This document shows positions 44,742 to 53,920 of a stretch of DNA of 64,000 nt, in pieces. The notes below the pieces were generated by a model that was given only the letters and a program-made list of their open reading frames with translations, was not told where the DNA came from and made no database searches. Made by a program: the position numbers and the translations under genes. Source of the stretch: Bin5 sp965221345 (GTDB lineage: Bacteria > Chloroflexota > Anaerolineae > Caldilineales > Caldilineaceae); contig CBDCSD010000002.1 of assembly GCA_965221345.1 (NCBI GenBank), positions 2,728,001-2,792,000 on the forward strand. Direction: 5' to 3'. Positions within the stretch are counted from its first letter, which is position 1, and each line of letters opens with the position of its first letter.

Positions 44742-45908
44742 ATGCTTGTGACGAGGGAAGAGTTGGAGCAGAGAGAAGAACGGGATTTAGCCGTTTATGC
44801 CATGCGCAGTTGTCAAAGCCGCGGGCGAGTCTACCCTGCAGGGGAGCACCCTTATCGCACCGCTTATCAGCGGGACCGCGACCGTATCATCCACACGACC
44901 GCATTCCGCCGGCTTCAGTACAAGACGCAGGTGTTCGTCTACAATGAAGGCGATCACTACCGTAACCGGCTCACCCACACCATCGAGGTGGCCCAGATTG
45001 GCCGCACGCTGGCCCGCGCCTTGTCCTGCAATGAAGACCTGATTGAAGCGATCTGTTTGGCCCATGATCTGGGTCATCCTCCCTTCGGCCATACTGGTGA
45101 GACTACGCTGGATGAACTCATGCAAAGCCACGGTGGCTATGACCATCAGAAGCAGACCTATCGCATCATCACCAAATTAGAGCGACGCTACCCGGATCAT
45201 CCGGGGTTGAATTTGACCTACGAGGTGCGCGAAGGGGTAGTAAAGCACGACACGGACTATGACATCGTCGATGCCGGGGCCTACAACCCGGACGAGATGG
45301 GTACGCTGGAATGTCAATTAAGCAATCTGGCCGACGAGATCGCCTACAACACGAGCGATTCCGATGACGGTCTGCGGGCCGGCATTCTGCATCCCAGTGC
45401 CTTCCTTGATCTGGCCATCAGCCGGCGCGTCCTTGATTCTCTTGGCGAAACCGCGTCATCCATCGACCTGACTCAGCCCCTGGACCGCTACCGGTTCATC
45501 CGCCGGCTCGTGGGGATCGAAGTCAGTGACGCGATTCAGGCTACGAACGCAAACTTACGCGTTGCCGGCGTGCAGAATCTCTCTGATCTGCGGGCTCGCC
45601 GAGAAAATGTGGCCGCCTATTCGAGTGAAATTGCCGAGGAAAACCGGGAACTCAAGCGCTTCTTGTTTAGTGGTTTCTACCGGCATTACCGTGTAGCCCG
45701 CATGGCTGCCAAGGCAGATAGGACTATTCGAGCTCTCTTTTCGGCATTTGTAGAGGAGCCGGCTCAACTGCCTCCGGAGACGCAGGCAAATATATACGAG
45801 TTAGGGAGAGACCTCCACCGCGTCGTTTGCGACTACATCGCGGGCATGACCGACCGTTTTGCCATCGCCGAGCACCGCCGTATGTTTGACCCGGAAGAGG
45901 CGGTTTGA
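44742..45908 (+). CDS. dgt: Deoxyguanosinetriphosphate triphosphohydrolase-like protein
   Basis: A 388-residue HD-domain dNTPase that splits dNTPs into deoxynucleoside and triphosphate. The N-terminal RTAYQRDRDRIIHTTAFRRL (about 40-59) is the family signature, followed by first His in NRLTHTIEVAQI, the HD in CLAHDLGHPPFGHTGE and the later Asp in LADEIAYNTSD. Length and order fit the shorter dGTPase-like clade (Thermus type), where other dNTPs may be hydrolysed. ATG 44742 is preferred over an in-frame TTG at 44724. It is divergent from ftsY. Confidence 0.92.
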   Translation: MLVTREELEQREERDLAVYAMRSCQSRGRVYPAGEHPYRTAYQRDRDRIIHTTAFRRLQYKTQVFVYNEGDHYRNRLTHTIEVAQIGRTLARALSCNEDLIEAICLAHDLGHPPFGHTGETTLDELMQSHGGYDHQKQTYRIITKLERRYPDHPGLNLTYEVREGVVKHDTDYDIVDAGAYNPDEMGTLECQLSNLADEIAYNTSDSDDGLRAGILHPSAFLDLAISRRVLDSLGETASSIDLTQPLDRYRFIRRLVGIEVSDAIQATNANLRVAGVQNLSDLRARRENVAAYSSEIAEENRELKRFLFSGFYRHYRVARMAAKADRTIRALFSAFVEEPAQLPPETQANIYELGRDLHRVVCDYIAGMTDRFAIAEHRRMFDPEEAV

Positions 45909-45939
45909 CCCCCGCGCTTGGCGGCGACTACCCTCGAGT

Positions 45940-47574
45940 TCAAGACAAAACGTAGACTACCAGGCTGGCGCTCACCGAGCGGAAGGGTGCTGGAGTTTGC
46001 CCGTTATCCAGAAAACTAGCACTCTTGATCGTGCATTCCAGCAATATGCCGTTTGATCGGAGCGTACATGTCAGGCCTGGGACGATTTCAAGAGGAGCAG
46101 CAGTCACCGAGCCGCCGTCTTCCGCGTGGTCGTCCAGGCCGGAAACGTCATGTCCCGGTGAGACAAGGGGCTGGCTGACGCTGCGTACCGCAGAACGGTC
46201 ATACAGCCAGATGTCGAGCAGCCGCACCTGGTCCATATCGGCGGCGGCGCGGTCCATGGATTCGTTGATTCCCATCCCGCAAGCGCCCAAGAGCTCTCCG
46301 TCTGCCGCGTTGATGGTGAAGCTCTCATCGTAGGACTGGACGCCGAAGGCGTAATTGGCCTCAAATTGGCCCACCAACTGCCGTGAGGTCTGTGCCACAT
46401 TCGCCTGTTCCGTTTGGACGCGGCCCGTGTCTCCAATTCCAGGTTCCAACCTCGAGGGGGGACCAGCATTCAAATCCCTGTCCGGCCGTTCAAAAGGTCT
46501 TTCGGGCCCGGCGGCAGCCTCCTCGGCTACGATTCCCTCGATGGCGCCGCCCGGCCCAGCTTTCTCGCTGTTGGCGTCATCCGGGAACGACGCCTCGGCT
46601 GACGCTGTTCTCAAGTCCTCTTCCCAAAGTTCGCGGTCTTCGCTATCTCGGCCCTCGACGGACTCTAAGCCTTCCGATAATACCGGCGTGCCGTCGAGTT
46701 GACGCTCTTCTCCCCATTCGCCAGCATCTTCGCCTCCAAATGACTCTTCCCTGATCCAGTCGTCCTGTCCGGCATCCACGTGCTTGCCGATCAGCTCAGT
46801 CCCGCCCTCTTGCAACTCCGGTGTTGCCGTCTCCGGAGCGCCATGCAGAGCCGGACTGTCCGGCCCGGGCTCTTCTGCGGCCAGCGGCTCTGACGGCGAA
46901 TCCTCCCCAACCGACACCTGGTCCCCCCAGCTCTCCGGTTCCAGATAGTCATCGTCCTGAATCGACGCGTGATCTACTTCATTGCCTCTGCTGCCCTGGT
47001 GTTCGGTCTCGCTCTCCAAGTGCAGGGAAGGGGGGGGCGGTTCAACAGGACGGCGCGCGGCGACCTCCTGGTCTTTGAAGACAGGTTCTTCTGTGTCGGC
47101 CAGCCTTTCGGATGTGGGCCCCCTTCGTAGCCAACTGAGGTTGGAGGGGCGTTGGCGGACAGGTCTACCCGCAAGAGGGGGAGGTTTGGCGCGCGGCTCG
47201 TGCGGCGCGGCGGCTTGCTTGGAGCGGCTCCTGATGAATGGAAGTGGAAATGGTTTTTCCGCCGATTCCTTGTCATCGGACTGACGCAATAACTGGTAGC
47301 CGATGACAATGCCGCCTACCAGCAGTAGCGCGGCCGCTACGTACAACAACCCTTGATTTAAAAAGTCCAAAAAGGTCGAATAGGTCGAGTCTGTCTCCGC
47401 GCCTTCTTCTGCCGGCCTTTCGACAGCTTGCGCCGGCGTAGACGCGACGGGCTGTCCCGCAGGCGCTCCTGTCCACTGCACGGGCCACACCCACCAACCG
47501 ATAAACAGGCCGAGCGTCAGCCCGACCAACCCCGACATCAGTATGTGGATTAGTGACCTGTGGCGGTCGATCAT
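45940..47574 (-). CDS. Large acidic membrane protein of unknown function
   Basis: About 544 residues. Two membrane helices lie near the N-terminus (about 9-33 and 70-95), separated by a Pro/Ala/Glu-rich loop. A long disordered, highly acidic stretch (about 110-400: Glu, Asp, Gly, Pro, Ser) follows, then a compact C-terminal domain of about 140 residues beginning near RQLVGQFEANYAFGVQ and containing SFTINAADGELLGACGMG. I recognise no family for that domain. ATG 47574 (MIDRHRSLIHIL) has GGAA near; a TTG at 47610 directly follows the manC stop. It is the last gene of the ffh-to-manC run. Confidence 0.7.
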   Translation of the reverse strand: MIDRHRSLIHILMSGLVGLTLGLFIGWWVWPVQWTGAPAGQPVASTPAQAVERPAEEGAETDSTYSTFLDFLNQGLLYVAAALLLVGGIVIGYQLLRQSDDKESAEKPFPLPFIRSRSKQAAAPHEPRAKPPPLAGRPVRQRPSNLSWLRRGPTSERLADTEEPVFKDQEVAARRPVEPPPPSLHLESETEHQGSRGNEVDHASIQDDDYLEPESWGDQVSVGEDSPSEPLAAEEPGPDSPALHGAPETATPELQEGGTELIGKHVDAGQDDWIREESFGGEDAGEWGEERQLDGTPVLSEGLESVEGRDSEDRELWEEDLRTASAEASFPDDANSEKAGPGGAIEGIVAEEAAAGPERPFERPDRDLNAGPPSRLEPGIGDTGRVQTEQANVAQTSRQLVGQFEANYAFGVQSYDESFTINAADGELLGACGMGINESMDRAAADMDQVRLLDIWLYDRSAVRSVSQPLVSPGHDVSGLDDHAEDGGSVTAAPLEIVPGLTCTLRSNGILLECTIKSASFLDNGQTPAPFRSVSASLVVYVLS

Positions 47575-47610
47575 TTCCAGCTCACGTCTTTCATCGCTAC
47601 TGACGAACAA

Positions 47611-48687
47611 TTACAGGAGTTCGCTACGCTTAGCGGCCTGCAGCTTGGCGACGACCTGCTTCACCTGCTGAATACTCCCCTTCTTAGCGATTAGCAGCGC
47701 GTCTCCGGCATCGATCACAATAAGGTCGTCGACATCGATCAGAGCCACTAGCCTCTTACCGGCTGCGACAATGTTGCCCCGGCTGTTCAGTTGCAGGATT
47801 TCTCCCTCCACCGGAAAGTTGGCGTCCTCGTCTGGGGCGGTCACTGCTTCGAGCGCATCCCAACTCCCCAGGTCATTCCATCCGACCTGCATTGGAACTA
47901 CTGCAACCTTTTCCGCGCCCTCCATCAGCCCATAGTCGATAGATATGTCGGGCATAGTCGGCCAGACTTCAGCAAGCACGCCGTCCTGTTTGCTTGTTTC
48001 GAGTGCAGCGGCGATACGGTTGATTGCGGCGTACAGTGTGGGCATCTGCCTTTCAAATTCGGCCAGCAATCGCTTGACGCGGCTGACAAATATGCCGCCA
48101 TTCCAATAGTACTCTCCATCCGCCAGAAACTGCTCTGCCGTGGCCTGATCCGGTTTTTCCAGGAAACGTTTCACCGCAAAGGCGGGCAGATCTCCTGCCA
48201 CCGGAAGAGGCCTGCCTCCGCGTTGGATGTAGCCATAGCCGGTGTGGGCCTTCGTTGGCTCGATACCCAGCACGGACAGGTAGCCGCTGCGAGCGCACCG
48301 CTCCGCCTGCAGCAATGCTTTCTGAAAGCCGGAACAGTCCTGAATGAGATGATCGGCCGGGAGGACGGCGACCACCTCGTCCGGGTCGCGCCGCTGCAGA
48401 TGCGCACAGGCGAGTGCAATCGCCGGCGCAGTATTGCGTCCATCCGGCTCCACCAGGATATTGGCGGGGGGCAAGCCGTCCAACTGGGCAGTACACAGGT
48501 TGGCATAGCGTCTGCCGGTTATGACATATGTGTCAGTGGGGGCGATCAACCCCTCCAACCTGGAGACGGTAGCCTGGATCATTGTGTGGCCGCTGCCAGT
48601 GAGGTCGCTGAACTGTTTGGGTGCACTTTGCCGGCTACGGGGCCACAGACGAGTGCCAACACCGCCGGCAAGAATTACTGCGTACAT
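47611..48687 (-). CDS. manC: Mannose-1-phosphate guanylyltransferase
   Basis: A 358-residue nucleotidyltransferase that makes GDP-mannose from mannose-1-phosphate and GTP. The signature MYAVILAGGVGTRLWPRSR opens the protein, followed by the PKQF loop, EPDGRNTAPAIALA and the sugar-binding FLEKPD and YYWNGGIFV motifs. There is no fused phosphomannose isomerase domain, so it is the short monofunctional type. GDP-mannose would feed the glycosyltransferases; those at 36-40 kb are one possibility. It follows dprA closely on the same strand. Confidence 0.93.
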   Translation of the reverse strand: MYAVILAGGVGTRLWPRSRQSAPKQFSDLTGSGHTMIQATVSRLEGLIAPTDTYVITGRRYANLCTAQLDGLPPANILVEPDGRNTAPAIALACAHLQRRDPDEVVAVLPADHLIQDCSGFQKALLQAERCARSGYLSVLGIEPTKAHTGYGYIQRGGRPLPVAGDLPAFAVKRFLEKPDQATAEQFLADGEYYWNGGIFVSRVKRLLAEFERQMPTLYAAINRIAAALETSKQDGVLAEVWPTMPDISIDYGLMEGAEKVAVVPMQVGWNDLGSWDALEAVTAPDEDANFPVEGEILQLNSRGNIVAAGKRLVALIDVDDLIVIDAGDALLIAKKGSIQQVKQVVAKLQAAKRSELL

Positions 48688-48699
48688 TGTCTTACAGGT

Positions 48700-49782
48700 T
48701 CAGTTGGCGCGCACATACTGCATCAGCCCCACTTGACGCACAAGGCCCTTGAGTTCCATCATTGCCAGCAGACTGCTGACCTCTGATGTGTCCAATGGGG
48801 CTGCCCGCACGATTTCGTTCATGTGCTGCGGTTCGGTCGAGATATGTTGCAAAATCAACTCTTCGGCCGGCGAAGCCGGTACTGTGACGCGGGCCTCCTG
48901 ATGCGCGACTACGTTGGCCAGTTGGAGACGCTCCAGCAGGTCGCTGATCGAGGTTACGGGAGTGGCGCCGTCCTGAATCAGTCGGTTGCAGCCATCGCTG
49001 CCCGGGCTGAGTATCGAGCCGGGAACGGCAAAGACATCCCGAGATTGTTCGGCGGCAAAGCGGGCCGTAATCAGCGCACCGCTGCGCTGACCGGCTTCGA
49101 CGACAATTACCGCCAGGCTCAGCCCGCTGATGATACGGTTGCGGCGGGGAAAGTTGCTGGCTTCGGGCCTGGTGCCCAGCGCGAATTCGCTGATCAGCGC
49201 GCCCTGCTCGATGATTTGCAGGGCCAGCCTTCGGTTCTGCGCTGGGTAGATGTGGTCGACGCCGCTGCCCAAAACGGCGATCGTACGACCGCCTGAATCC
49301 AACGCGGCCTGGTGGGCGATCGTGTCAACACCCAGCGCCAGCCCGCTTACGACGGTCACGCCGTGCCGGGCCAGATTGGATCCCAACTCACGAGCTACCT
49401 CGCGCCCGTAGGGGGACACCCGCCGTGTGCCGACAACGGCCACTGCCAATTCGTCCTGTTGTTCAAGCTGGCCGCGCATGTACAAGAGCGGAGGGGGCAG
49501 GGGAATCTTGCGCAGGGTGTTCGGATAGTCATCATCGTCCCAGCAGCACACTCCGTATCCGCGGCGGTTGACCTTTTCCAGCTCTGTTTGCGGGTTCAGC
49601 TGCTGCCGGGCTGCCAACAGATTCTCGATGCTGCGTCGATCGAGTCCCGCTGCTTGCAACGACTGTATCGGCGCTTTCCATGCCGCGGCGATGCTGCCGC
49701 ATTGTTCCAAGAGGGCGGTCAGCCGCGCAGGACCAATGCCGGGTACGCGGTTGAAGGCAATCCAATAGGCTCGCTCGTCCAT
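48700..49782 (-). CDS. dprA: DNA-processing protein DprA (Smf)
   Basis: A 360-residue protein that binds incoming single-stranded DNA during natural transformation and loads RecA. An N-terminal helix-hairpin-helix/SAM-like part (FNRVPGIGPARLTALLEQC) precedes the Rossmann-like core with VVGTRRVSPYGREVA, GLALGVDTIAHQAAL, LGSGVDHIYPAQNRRL, FPRRNRIISGLS and GSGALIT-type VVEAGQRSGALITA. A C-terminal winged helix follows. The start is ATG 49782 (MDERAYW), with a TTG two codons earlier. Confidence 0.94.
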   Translation of the reverse strand: MDERAYWIAFNRVPGIGPARLTALLEQCGSIAAAWKAPIQSLQAAGLDRRSIENLLAARQQLNPQTELEKVNRRGYGVCCWDDDDYPNTLRKIPLPPPLLYMRGQLEQQDELAVAVVGTRRVSPYGREVARELGSNLARHGVTVVSGLALGVDTIAHQAALDSGGRTIAVLGSGVDHIYPAQNRRLALQIIEQGALISEFALGTRPEASNFPRRNRIISGLSLAVIVVEAGQRSGALITARFAAEQSRDVFAVPGSILSPGSDGCNRLIQDGATPVTSISDLLERLQLANVVAHQEARVTVPASPAEELILQHISTEPQHMNEIVRAAPLDTSEVSSLLAMMELKGLVRQVGLMQYVRAN

Positions 49783-49826
49783 AGTCAAGTGGCAGCGCTC
49801 AAGTGCCTGCAGCGGGGGGTCGTGGG

Positions 49827-50444
49827 TTACTGCTTATCATCTTCGAGCATCCCTGGCTGCAGGCGAACGGTCAAAGTTCCGGCCTCGATGTCTACGGCTC
49901 GAACCACCTCTGCGAGGGCGGGGATAAGCAGTTCGCGGTCACGGTTTACACCCGGGGCCGGCCGGATGATGTACACTTCGTTGGCGCCAGTAAAGAGAAC
50001 ATCTGCCACTTCGCCCAAGCGGCTCTGGGATTCGGTCTGCACCGTCAGACCGATAATGTCATGGACCCAGAAGGAATCGTCATCCAACTCCATTGCTGCC
50101 TCTTCGGGAATGTACAACCATTCTCTGTACAAATCCTCGGCCGCAATTCTACTCGAGATCTCTGCGAATTGAACCAAAAAGTTCCCCTTGTGGGGGCGGG
50201 AGGCGGCGATCTCCGCCGCAGCCAACTTTTCTCCTATTAAGAGTTGTTTGCCAGGCGTGAAGCGGGTGTCAAAGTCGGTATGAGACTCAACCCTCAACTC
50301 CCCACGCAGACCGTGCGCGCCCAAGATGCGACCGACAGCCAGGTAACCATCAGGTACCGAAGCTGAGCGCCGGTGGAAGCGGCTGGCGCGCGAAGGGCCA
50401 GCCTTGCCGCTTCGACGTTGCTTCCGCTGCGATTGTGTTTTCAT
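49827..50444 (-). CDS. rimM: Ribosome maturation factor RimM
   Basis: A 205-residue 16S rRNA processing factor that binds uS19. The N-terminal barrel has YLAVGRILGAHGLRGELRV and the C-terminal PRC-barrel has DDSFWVHDIIGLTV and VYIIRPAPG. About 30 extra basic residues precede the RimM domain (QSQRKQRRSGKAG). The start is ATG 50444, with AAGGA 12 bases upstream; a GTG at 50465 is possible. It lies in the usual rpsP-khpA-rimM order; trmD is not present after it. Confidence 0.93.
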   Translation of the reverse strand: MKTQSQRKQRRSGKAGPSRASRFHRRSASVPDGYLAVGRILGAHGLRGELRVESHTDFDTRFTPGKQLLIGEKLAAAEIAASRPHKGNFLVQFAEISSRIAAEDLYREWLYIPEEAAMELDDDSFWVHDIIGLTVQTESQSRLGEVADVLFTGANEVYIIRPAPGVNRDRELLIPALAEVVRAVDIEAGTLTVRLQPGMLEDDKQ

Positions 50445-50685
50445 CCTGATCGATCCTTGAATCACAAGTTCCCCTCGCCGTCCGATGGCCGGTCCTTGCG
50501 ATAACTACACTCACGGCAGTGTTGAGCCTGTCGAATTATCGGAGAACTGCCCACGCCCATCACTATCCTAGCCAAAGCCCGCCACACCCTGGCTCAACAG
50601 GGAATTGGCGGGCCATTTTGCGGTCATAGAAACGGGCAGGCACAAGGAGTCTGCCTTCTATGGAGGAAATGACCTGTCGGGGCGA

Positions 50686-50913
50686 TTACATTATTTTCAG
50701 AATTACATCACGCGACTGGCGGACCGACGCTACTTTCAGGACAGAACGCATAGCGTTTGCAACTCTGCCGTTCTTGCCGATCACCCTCCCGGCGTCCTCC
50801 GGTGCAACCTGCAACCGCAGAACTACCCGTTCCCGGTATACACGTTCGGAAACATGCACTTCATCGGGACCTTCCACGAGAGATTTCGCCATGAATTCGA
50901 CCAGTTCTTTCAT
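50686..50913 (-). CDS. khpA: KH-domain RNA-binding protein KhpA
   Basis: A 75-residue single KH domain (MKELVEFMAKSLVEGPDEV, then the GxxG loop in AGRVIGKNGRVANAMRSVL). It binds RNA, often with KhpB, and affects cell division and translation in other bacteria. It starts 12 bases after the rpsP stop. A 240-base gap to rimM holds nothing I recognise. Confidence 0.93.
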   Translation of the reverse strand: MKELVEFMAKSLVEGPDEVHVSERVYRERVVLRLQVAPEDAGRVIGKNGRVANAMRSVLKVASVRQSRDVILKIM

Positions 50914-50925
50914 AGGATGCTCGCT

Positions 50926-51240
50926 TTATGTGGCAGTTTCTGGCTCTGCCGATTCCGCCTCGGCCGCGTCGGTATCCACATCCTTCAACTTGCCGTGTTC
51001 ATCGGTGACTCCTGTTTTAATCAACAGCCGAGCCACGGCATCACTGGGTTGGGCGCCGACACCCAACCAGTGGCTGGCGCGTTCGCCCTTAATGTTGACG
51101 GTGGGCGGATCGGTCATCGGATCATATGTTCCGATGTTTTCGATAAAGCGGCCGTCGCGCGGGCTGCGCTGGTCGGCCACGACAATGCGGTAGAACGGTT
51201 TCTTTTTTGCGCCCATGCGGCGCAGACGGATGCGGACCAC
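50926..51240 (-). CDS. rpsP: Small ribosomal subunit protein bS16
   Basis: A 104-residue bS16 beginning MVRIRLRRMGAKKKPFYRIV with the RFIENIGTYDPMTDPP core and a short acidic tail (AEAESAEPETAT). The tail is slightly longer than in most species. It stands between ffh and khpA in the common bacterial order. Confidence 0.96.
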   Translation of the reverse strand: MVRIRLRRMGAKKKPFYRIVVADQRSPRDGRFIENIGTYDPMTDPPTVNIKGERASHWLGVGAQPSDAVARLLIKTGVTDEHGKLKDVDTDAAEAESAEPETAT

Positions 51241-51344
51241 TGATTACGGCTCCTTTGTTATTGACAGCCAAAAAAATCAATTAGAATGACGCCAGTTACG
51301 TCTCCGGCGTGCCACAACGAAACGCTTCGATGCAATCGATGCCC

Positions 51345-52736
51345 TCAAGAAATTCGGCCCTGACGTAACGACGCGAGAAGTCCTTCGGAATTCGGCTCGC
51401 GTTGACGACGCCGGCGCCGCCCTTTCTTCTTTCCACCTTGATCGCCGAGCATGCCCATCTGTTTCATCATTTTCTGCATATCGCGAAAACGCTTAATGAG
51501 CTGGTTGACGTCCTCAACGGACGTGCCGCTCCCCCTGGCGATGCGTCGACGCCGGCTTGCATTGAGCAGATTCGGCAGGCGCCGTTCCTGGGTTGTCATG
51601 CTATTGATGATTGCTTCGATCTGTTTAAGGTCGGAGTTGACTTCCTGGGCGTCGATCTCTTTTGCCATCTGCCCCATGCCAGGCACCATCTTCAACAGAT
51701 CCTGAATAGAGCCAAGGCGTTGAAGCTTTTGCAACTGATCGCGAAAATCTTCAAAATCGAAATGGCCACCGGCCAGCCTTTCTTCCATGGCCAGGGCATC
51801 CTCTTCGCTGATGCCATCCGAGGCCCTTTCGATGAGGGTAAGGACGTCTCCCATGCCGAGAATGCGCCCTGCCAGCCGGTCTGAATGAAAGGGTTCGAGG
51901 CCGTCCATTTTTTCGCTGGTGCCAAGAAACTTGATAGGCACGCCGGTTACATGGCGGATGCTGAGCGCCGCCCCGCCCCTGGCGTCTCCGTCTATCTTTG
52001 TCATCACCAGCCCGGTCACGGGCACGCGTTCATGGAAGCCCTGGGCAACCGACACGGCCTCCTGCCCGGTCATGGCATCGACCACCAGCAGAACATCGGC
52101 AGGACGGGCGACCAGGCGAATCTGCTCCAATTCCTGCATCATTGCCTCGTCGATCTGTAAACGGCCGGCCGTATCGAGGATGAGAACCGTATAGGCTTTT
52201 TCTCTGGCAGTTCGCAGGGCGTTCTTGACGATGGTACTGGGCGCGACTTCTGTACCTTCGTTGTGAACTGGAATGTCGATCTGGCGGCCAAGGGTCTCCA
52301 ATTGTGCAATAGCCGCGGGGCGGTAAATGTCGGCTGCAACCAACAGGGGGCGCTGCCCCTGCTTGCGGAGGCGCAGGGCAAGTTTGGCGGCCATGGTCGT
52401 CTTGCCCGCGCCTTGCAAGCCCACGAGCATGAGCACAAGGGGCGGCGGGCCCGAAAGGTTAAGGGGAGCCGGTTCCCCCAGCAGCTTCACTAGTTCTTCA
52501 TTGACGATTTTGACGACCTGTTGTGCCGGTGAGAGGCTTTCCATCACCTCTATGCCGACCGCCCGTTCTTTGACTCGCCCGACAAACTCTCTGACTACCT
52601 TGAAGTTGACATCGGCCTCAAGCAGAGCCAAGCGTACTTCACGCAATGCCGCGTTGACATCACGCTCTGAGAGCCTGCCGCGCGTGGCCAGATTTTCAAA
52701 TACGCCTTGCAGCTTGTCAGACAAACTTTCGAACAC
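51345..52736 (-). CDS. ffh: Signal recognition particle protein Ffh
   Basis: A 463-residue SRP GTPase that binds signal sequences and SRP RNA. The N and G domains include G1 LVGLQGAGKTTMAAKLA, DIYRPAAIAQL, DTAGRL, TKIDGDARGG and FLGTSEK. The Met-rich M domain ends with GRGSGTSVEDVNQLIKRF, MQKMMKQMG and a basic tail. It is the first gene of the ffh-rpsP-khpA-rimM-dprA-manC run and has a good promoter 50 bases upstream. Confidence 0.96.
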   Translation of the reverse strand: MFESLSDKLQGVFENLATRGRLSERDVNAALREVRLALLEADVNFKVVREFVGRVKERAVGIEVMESLSPAQQVVKIVNEELVKLLGEPAPLNLSGPPPLVLMLVGLQGAGKTTMAAKLALRLRKQGQRPLLVAADIYRPAAIAQLETLGRQIDIPVHNEGTEVAPSTIVKNALRTAREKAYTVLILDTAGRLQIDEAMMQELEQIRLVARPADVLLVVDAMTGQEAVSVAQGFHERVPVTGLVMTKIDGDARGGAALSIRHVTGVPIKFLGTSEKMDGLEPFHSDRLAGRILGMGDVLTLIERASDGISEEDALAMEERLAGGHFDFEDFRDQLQKLQRLGSIQDLLKMVPGMGQMAKEIDAQEVNSDLKQIEAIINSMTTQERRLPNLLNASRRRRIARGSGTSVEDVNQLIKRFRDMQKMMKQMGMLGDQGGKKKGRRRRRQREPNSEGLLASLRQGRIS

Positions 52737-52791
52737 GCATCTATCCCGGTTGCTTCTTTTTGCAGGTGTCCCACCAAGACACCGACATCGA

Positions 52792-52821
52792 ATTATAAGT
52801 TAGAACGGGTGTGTCAGCCAA
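52792..52821 (-). promoter_or_regulatory. Sigma-70 promoter for ffh
   Basis: On the minus strand TTGGCT (52821-52816), an 18-base spacer and a perfect TATAAT (52797-52792). The predicted start is about 50 bases before the ffh ATG. Confidence 0.6.
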
Positions 52822-52990
52822 ATTCTGAATTACATACGACAGCCACAGTCGCGCGACGCGCCTCCGTTCACACAAAGTCTATACTGATTTGAGTATTCTT
52901 GCTAATAGCGGCACTAGCTAAAGCAAAGAGAGTTGAGGGCGCAGAGGAGGGTCGTGGCGCACAGGTTTGCGACGGCAGATTCCGCCGCTT

Positions 52991-53599
52991 CTAGTCGATG
53001 GCGGGCTGGTTCTGCTGGGATTTTGAAGTACGCACATAGACTTCGTGGATGCGCTGGACGGCAGTGAGGTTCGTCATTATTGCCAGAAGCCACAGTGCCG
53101 GCAGCACAAGGCCCAGAATCAACGCGGCTATAAGCAACACAAGACGCTCGGGCCTCTGCAGAATCCCCACATTGCATTCGATATCCAGCCCTTCGGCCCT
53201 GGCCCGCGTATAGCTTACGGCCCAAGAGCCGACCAATGTAAGGAAAATCAGCAGGAGAGGAGTTTGGGCGTTGCTTTCGTTGGCGTAGTAAACGGCCAGG
53301 CCCAGGAATGTGATACTCTCGGAGTAGCGATCCAGCGTGCTATCCAAAAACGCGCCAAACTTGCTTTCGGTCTGGCTGAGACGGGCCAAGGTGCCATCGA
53401 CCATATCGAGCATCGCCGCCACCCACAGGAGGCCGCCTCCGACGCGAAGGTTACCGGTCGCCAACAGTGCAGCTGAACCGATTGTCAACGCGAAGCCGGT
53501 GAAGGAAATCATGTTCGGGGTCACGCCGATCCCCTGCAGCCAACGCGCAAAGGCGGAGACCCCAGACGAGAGCAGTGGACGAACATGCTTGGCCAACAT
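52991..53599 (-). CDS. CDP-alcohol phosphatidyltransferase family protein
   Basis: A 202-residue membrane enzyme with about six helices. The catalytic motif is complete: D-M-V-D-G-T-L-A-R, then G-A-F-L-D-S-T-L-D (about 65-90), i.e. the D-x2-D-G-x2-A-R-x8-G-x3-D-x3-D signature. It transfers a phosphatidyl group from CDP-diacylglycerol to an alcohol; the size and motif spacing fit glycerol- or inositol-phosphate-type acceptors but do not fix one. Conserved C-terminal TSKSQQNQ is not informative. It stands alone, 255 bases before the ffh start. Confidence 0.88.
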   Translation of the reverse strand: MLAKHVRPLLSSGVSAFARWLQGIGVTPNMISFTGFALTIGSAALLATGNLRVGGGLLWVAAMLDMVDGTLARLSQTESKFGAFLDSTLDRYSESITFLGLAVYYANESNAQTPLLLIFLTLVGSWAVSYTRARAEGLDIECNVGILQRPERLVLLIAALILGLVLPALWLLAIMTNLTAVQRIHEVYVRTSKSQQNQPAID

Positions 53600-53920
53600 C
53601 GTTGAAATTATCCCTGACCGCCTGGACTTGGAGGATTGTTCACAAGCAGGACTGCAGTATACCTTGTCGCCAAATGGTTCGCAAGAGGCAGCTCAATGAG
53701 GGGTGCATCCCTTAGTGGGGAAATCTTCCGCCAGCCTCCAGTCTTAAAGGCCGGGTGCGGGCGAGATGCCTGTCATCCCATTGTTTCGAACGCGATCCCA
53801 TTCGCGTTCGAAACAATGGGGAAAGGGGCAAAGATTATTCAGGTTAATGGCGCTGAACTTTTGCCTCGAACGCCTGGCGAGGCATTCACGAACGATTTCG
53901 AGAGATCAGGACAGATCGGA
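53600..53920. other. Intergenic region with a perfect hairpin
   Basis: About 320 bases between two minus-strand genes. Its one clear element is the 19-bp inverted repeat at 53777-53820. No promoter for the phosphatidyltransferase gene was resolved. Confidence 0.6.
53777..53820. repeat. Perfect 19-bp inverted repeat, 6-base loop
   Basis: CCCATTGTTTCGAACGCGA (53777-53795) pairs perfectly with TCGCGTTCGAAACAATGGG (53802-53820) around TCCCAT. There is no T run on either side, so it is not a standard terminator. It may be a protein-binding site, an RNA-processing hairpin, or a member of a dispersed repeat family. Confidence 0.9.

Noticed and set aside
53777..53820. LexA (SOS) box
   Set aside because: GAAC and GTTC are separated by 14 bases instead of the 4 expected for a GAAC-N4-GTTC operator.
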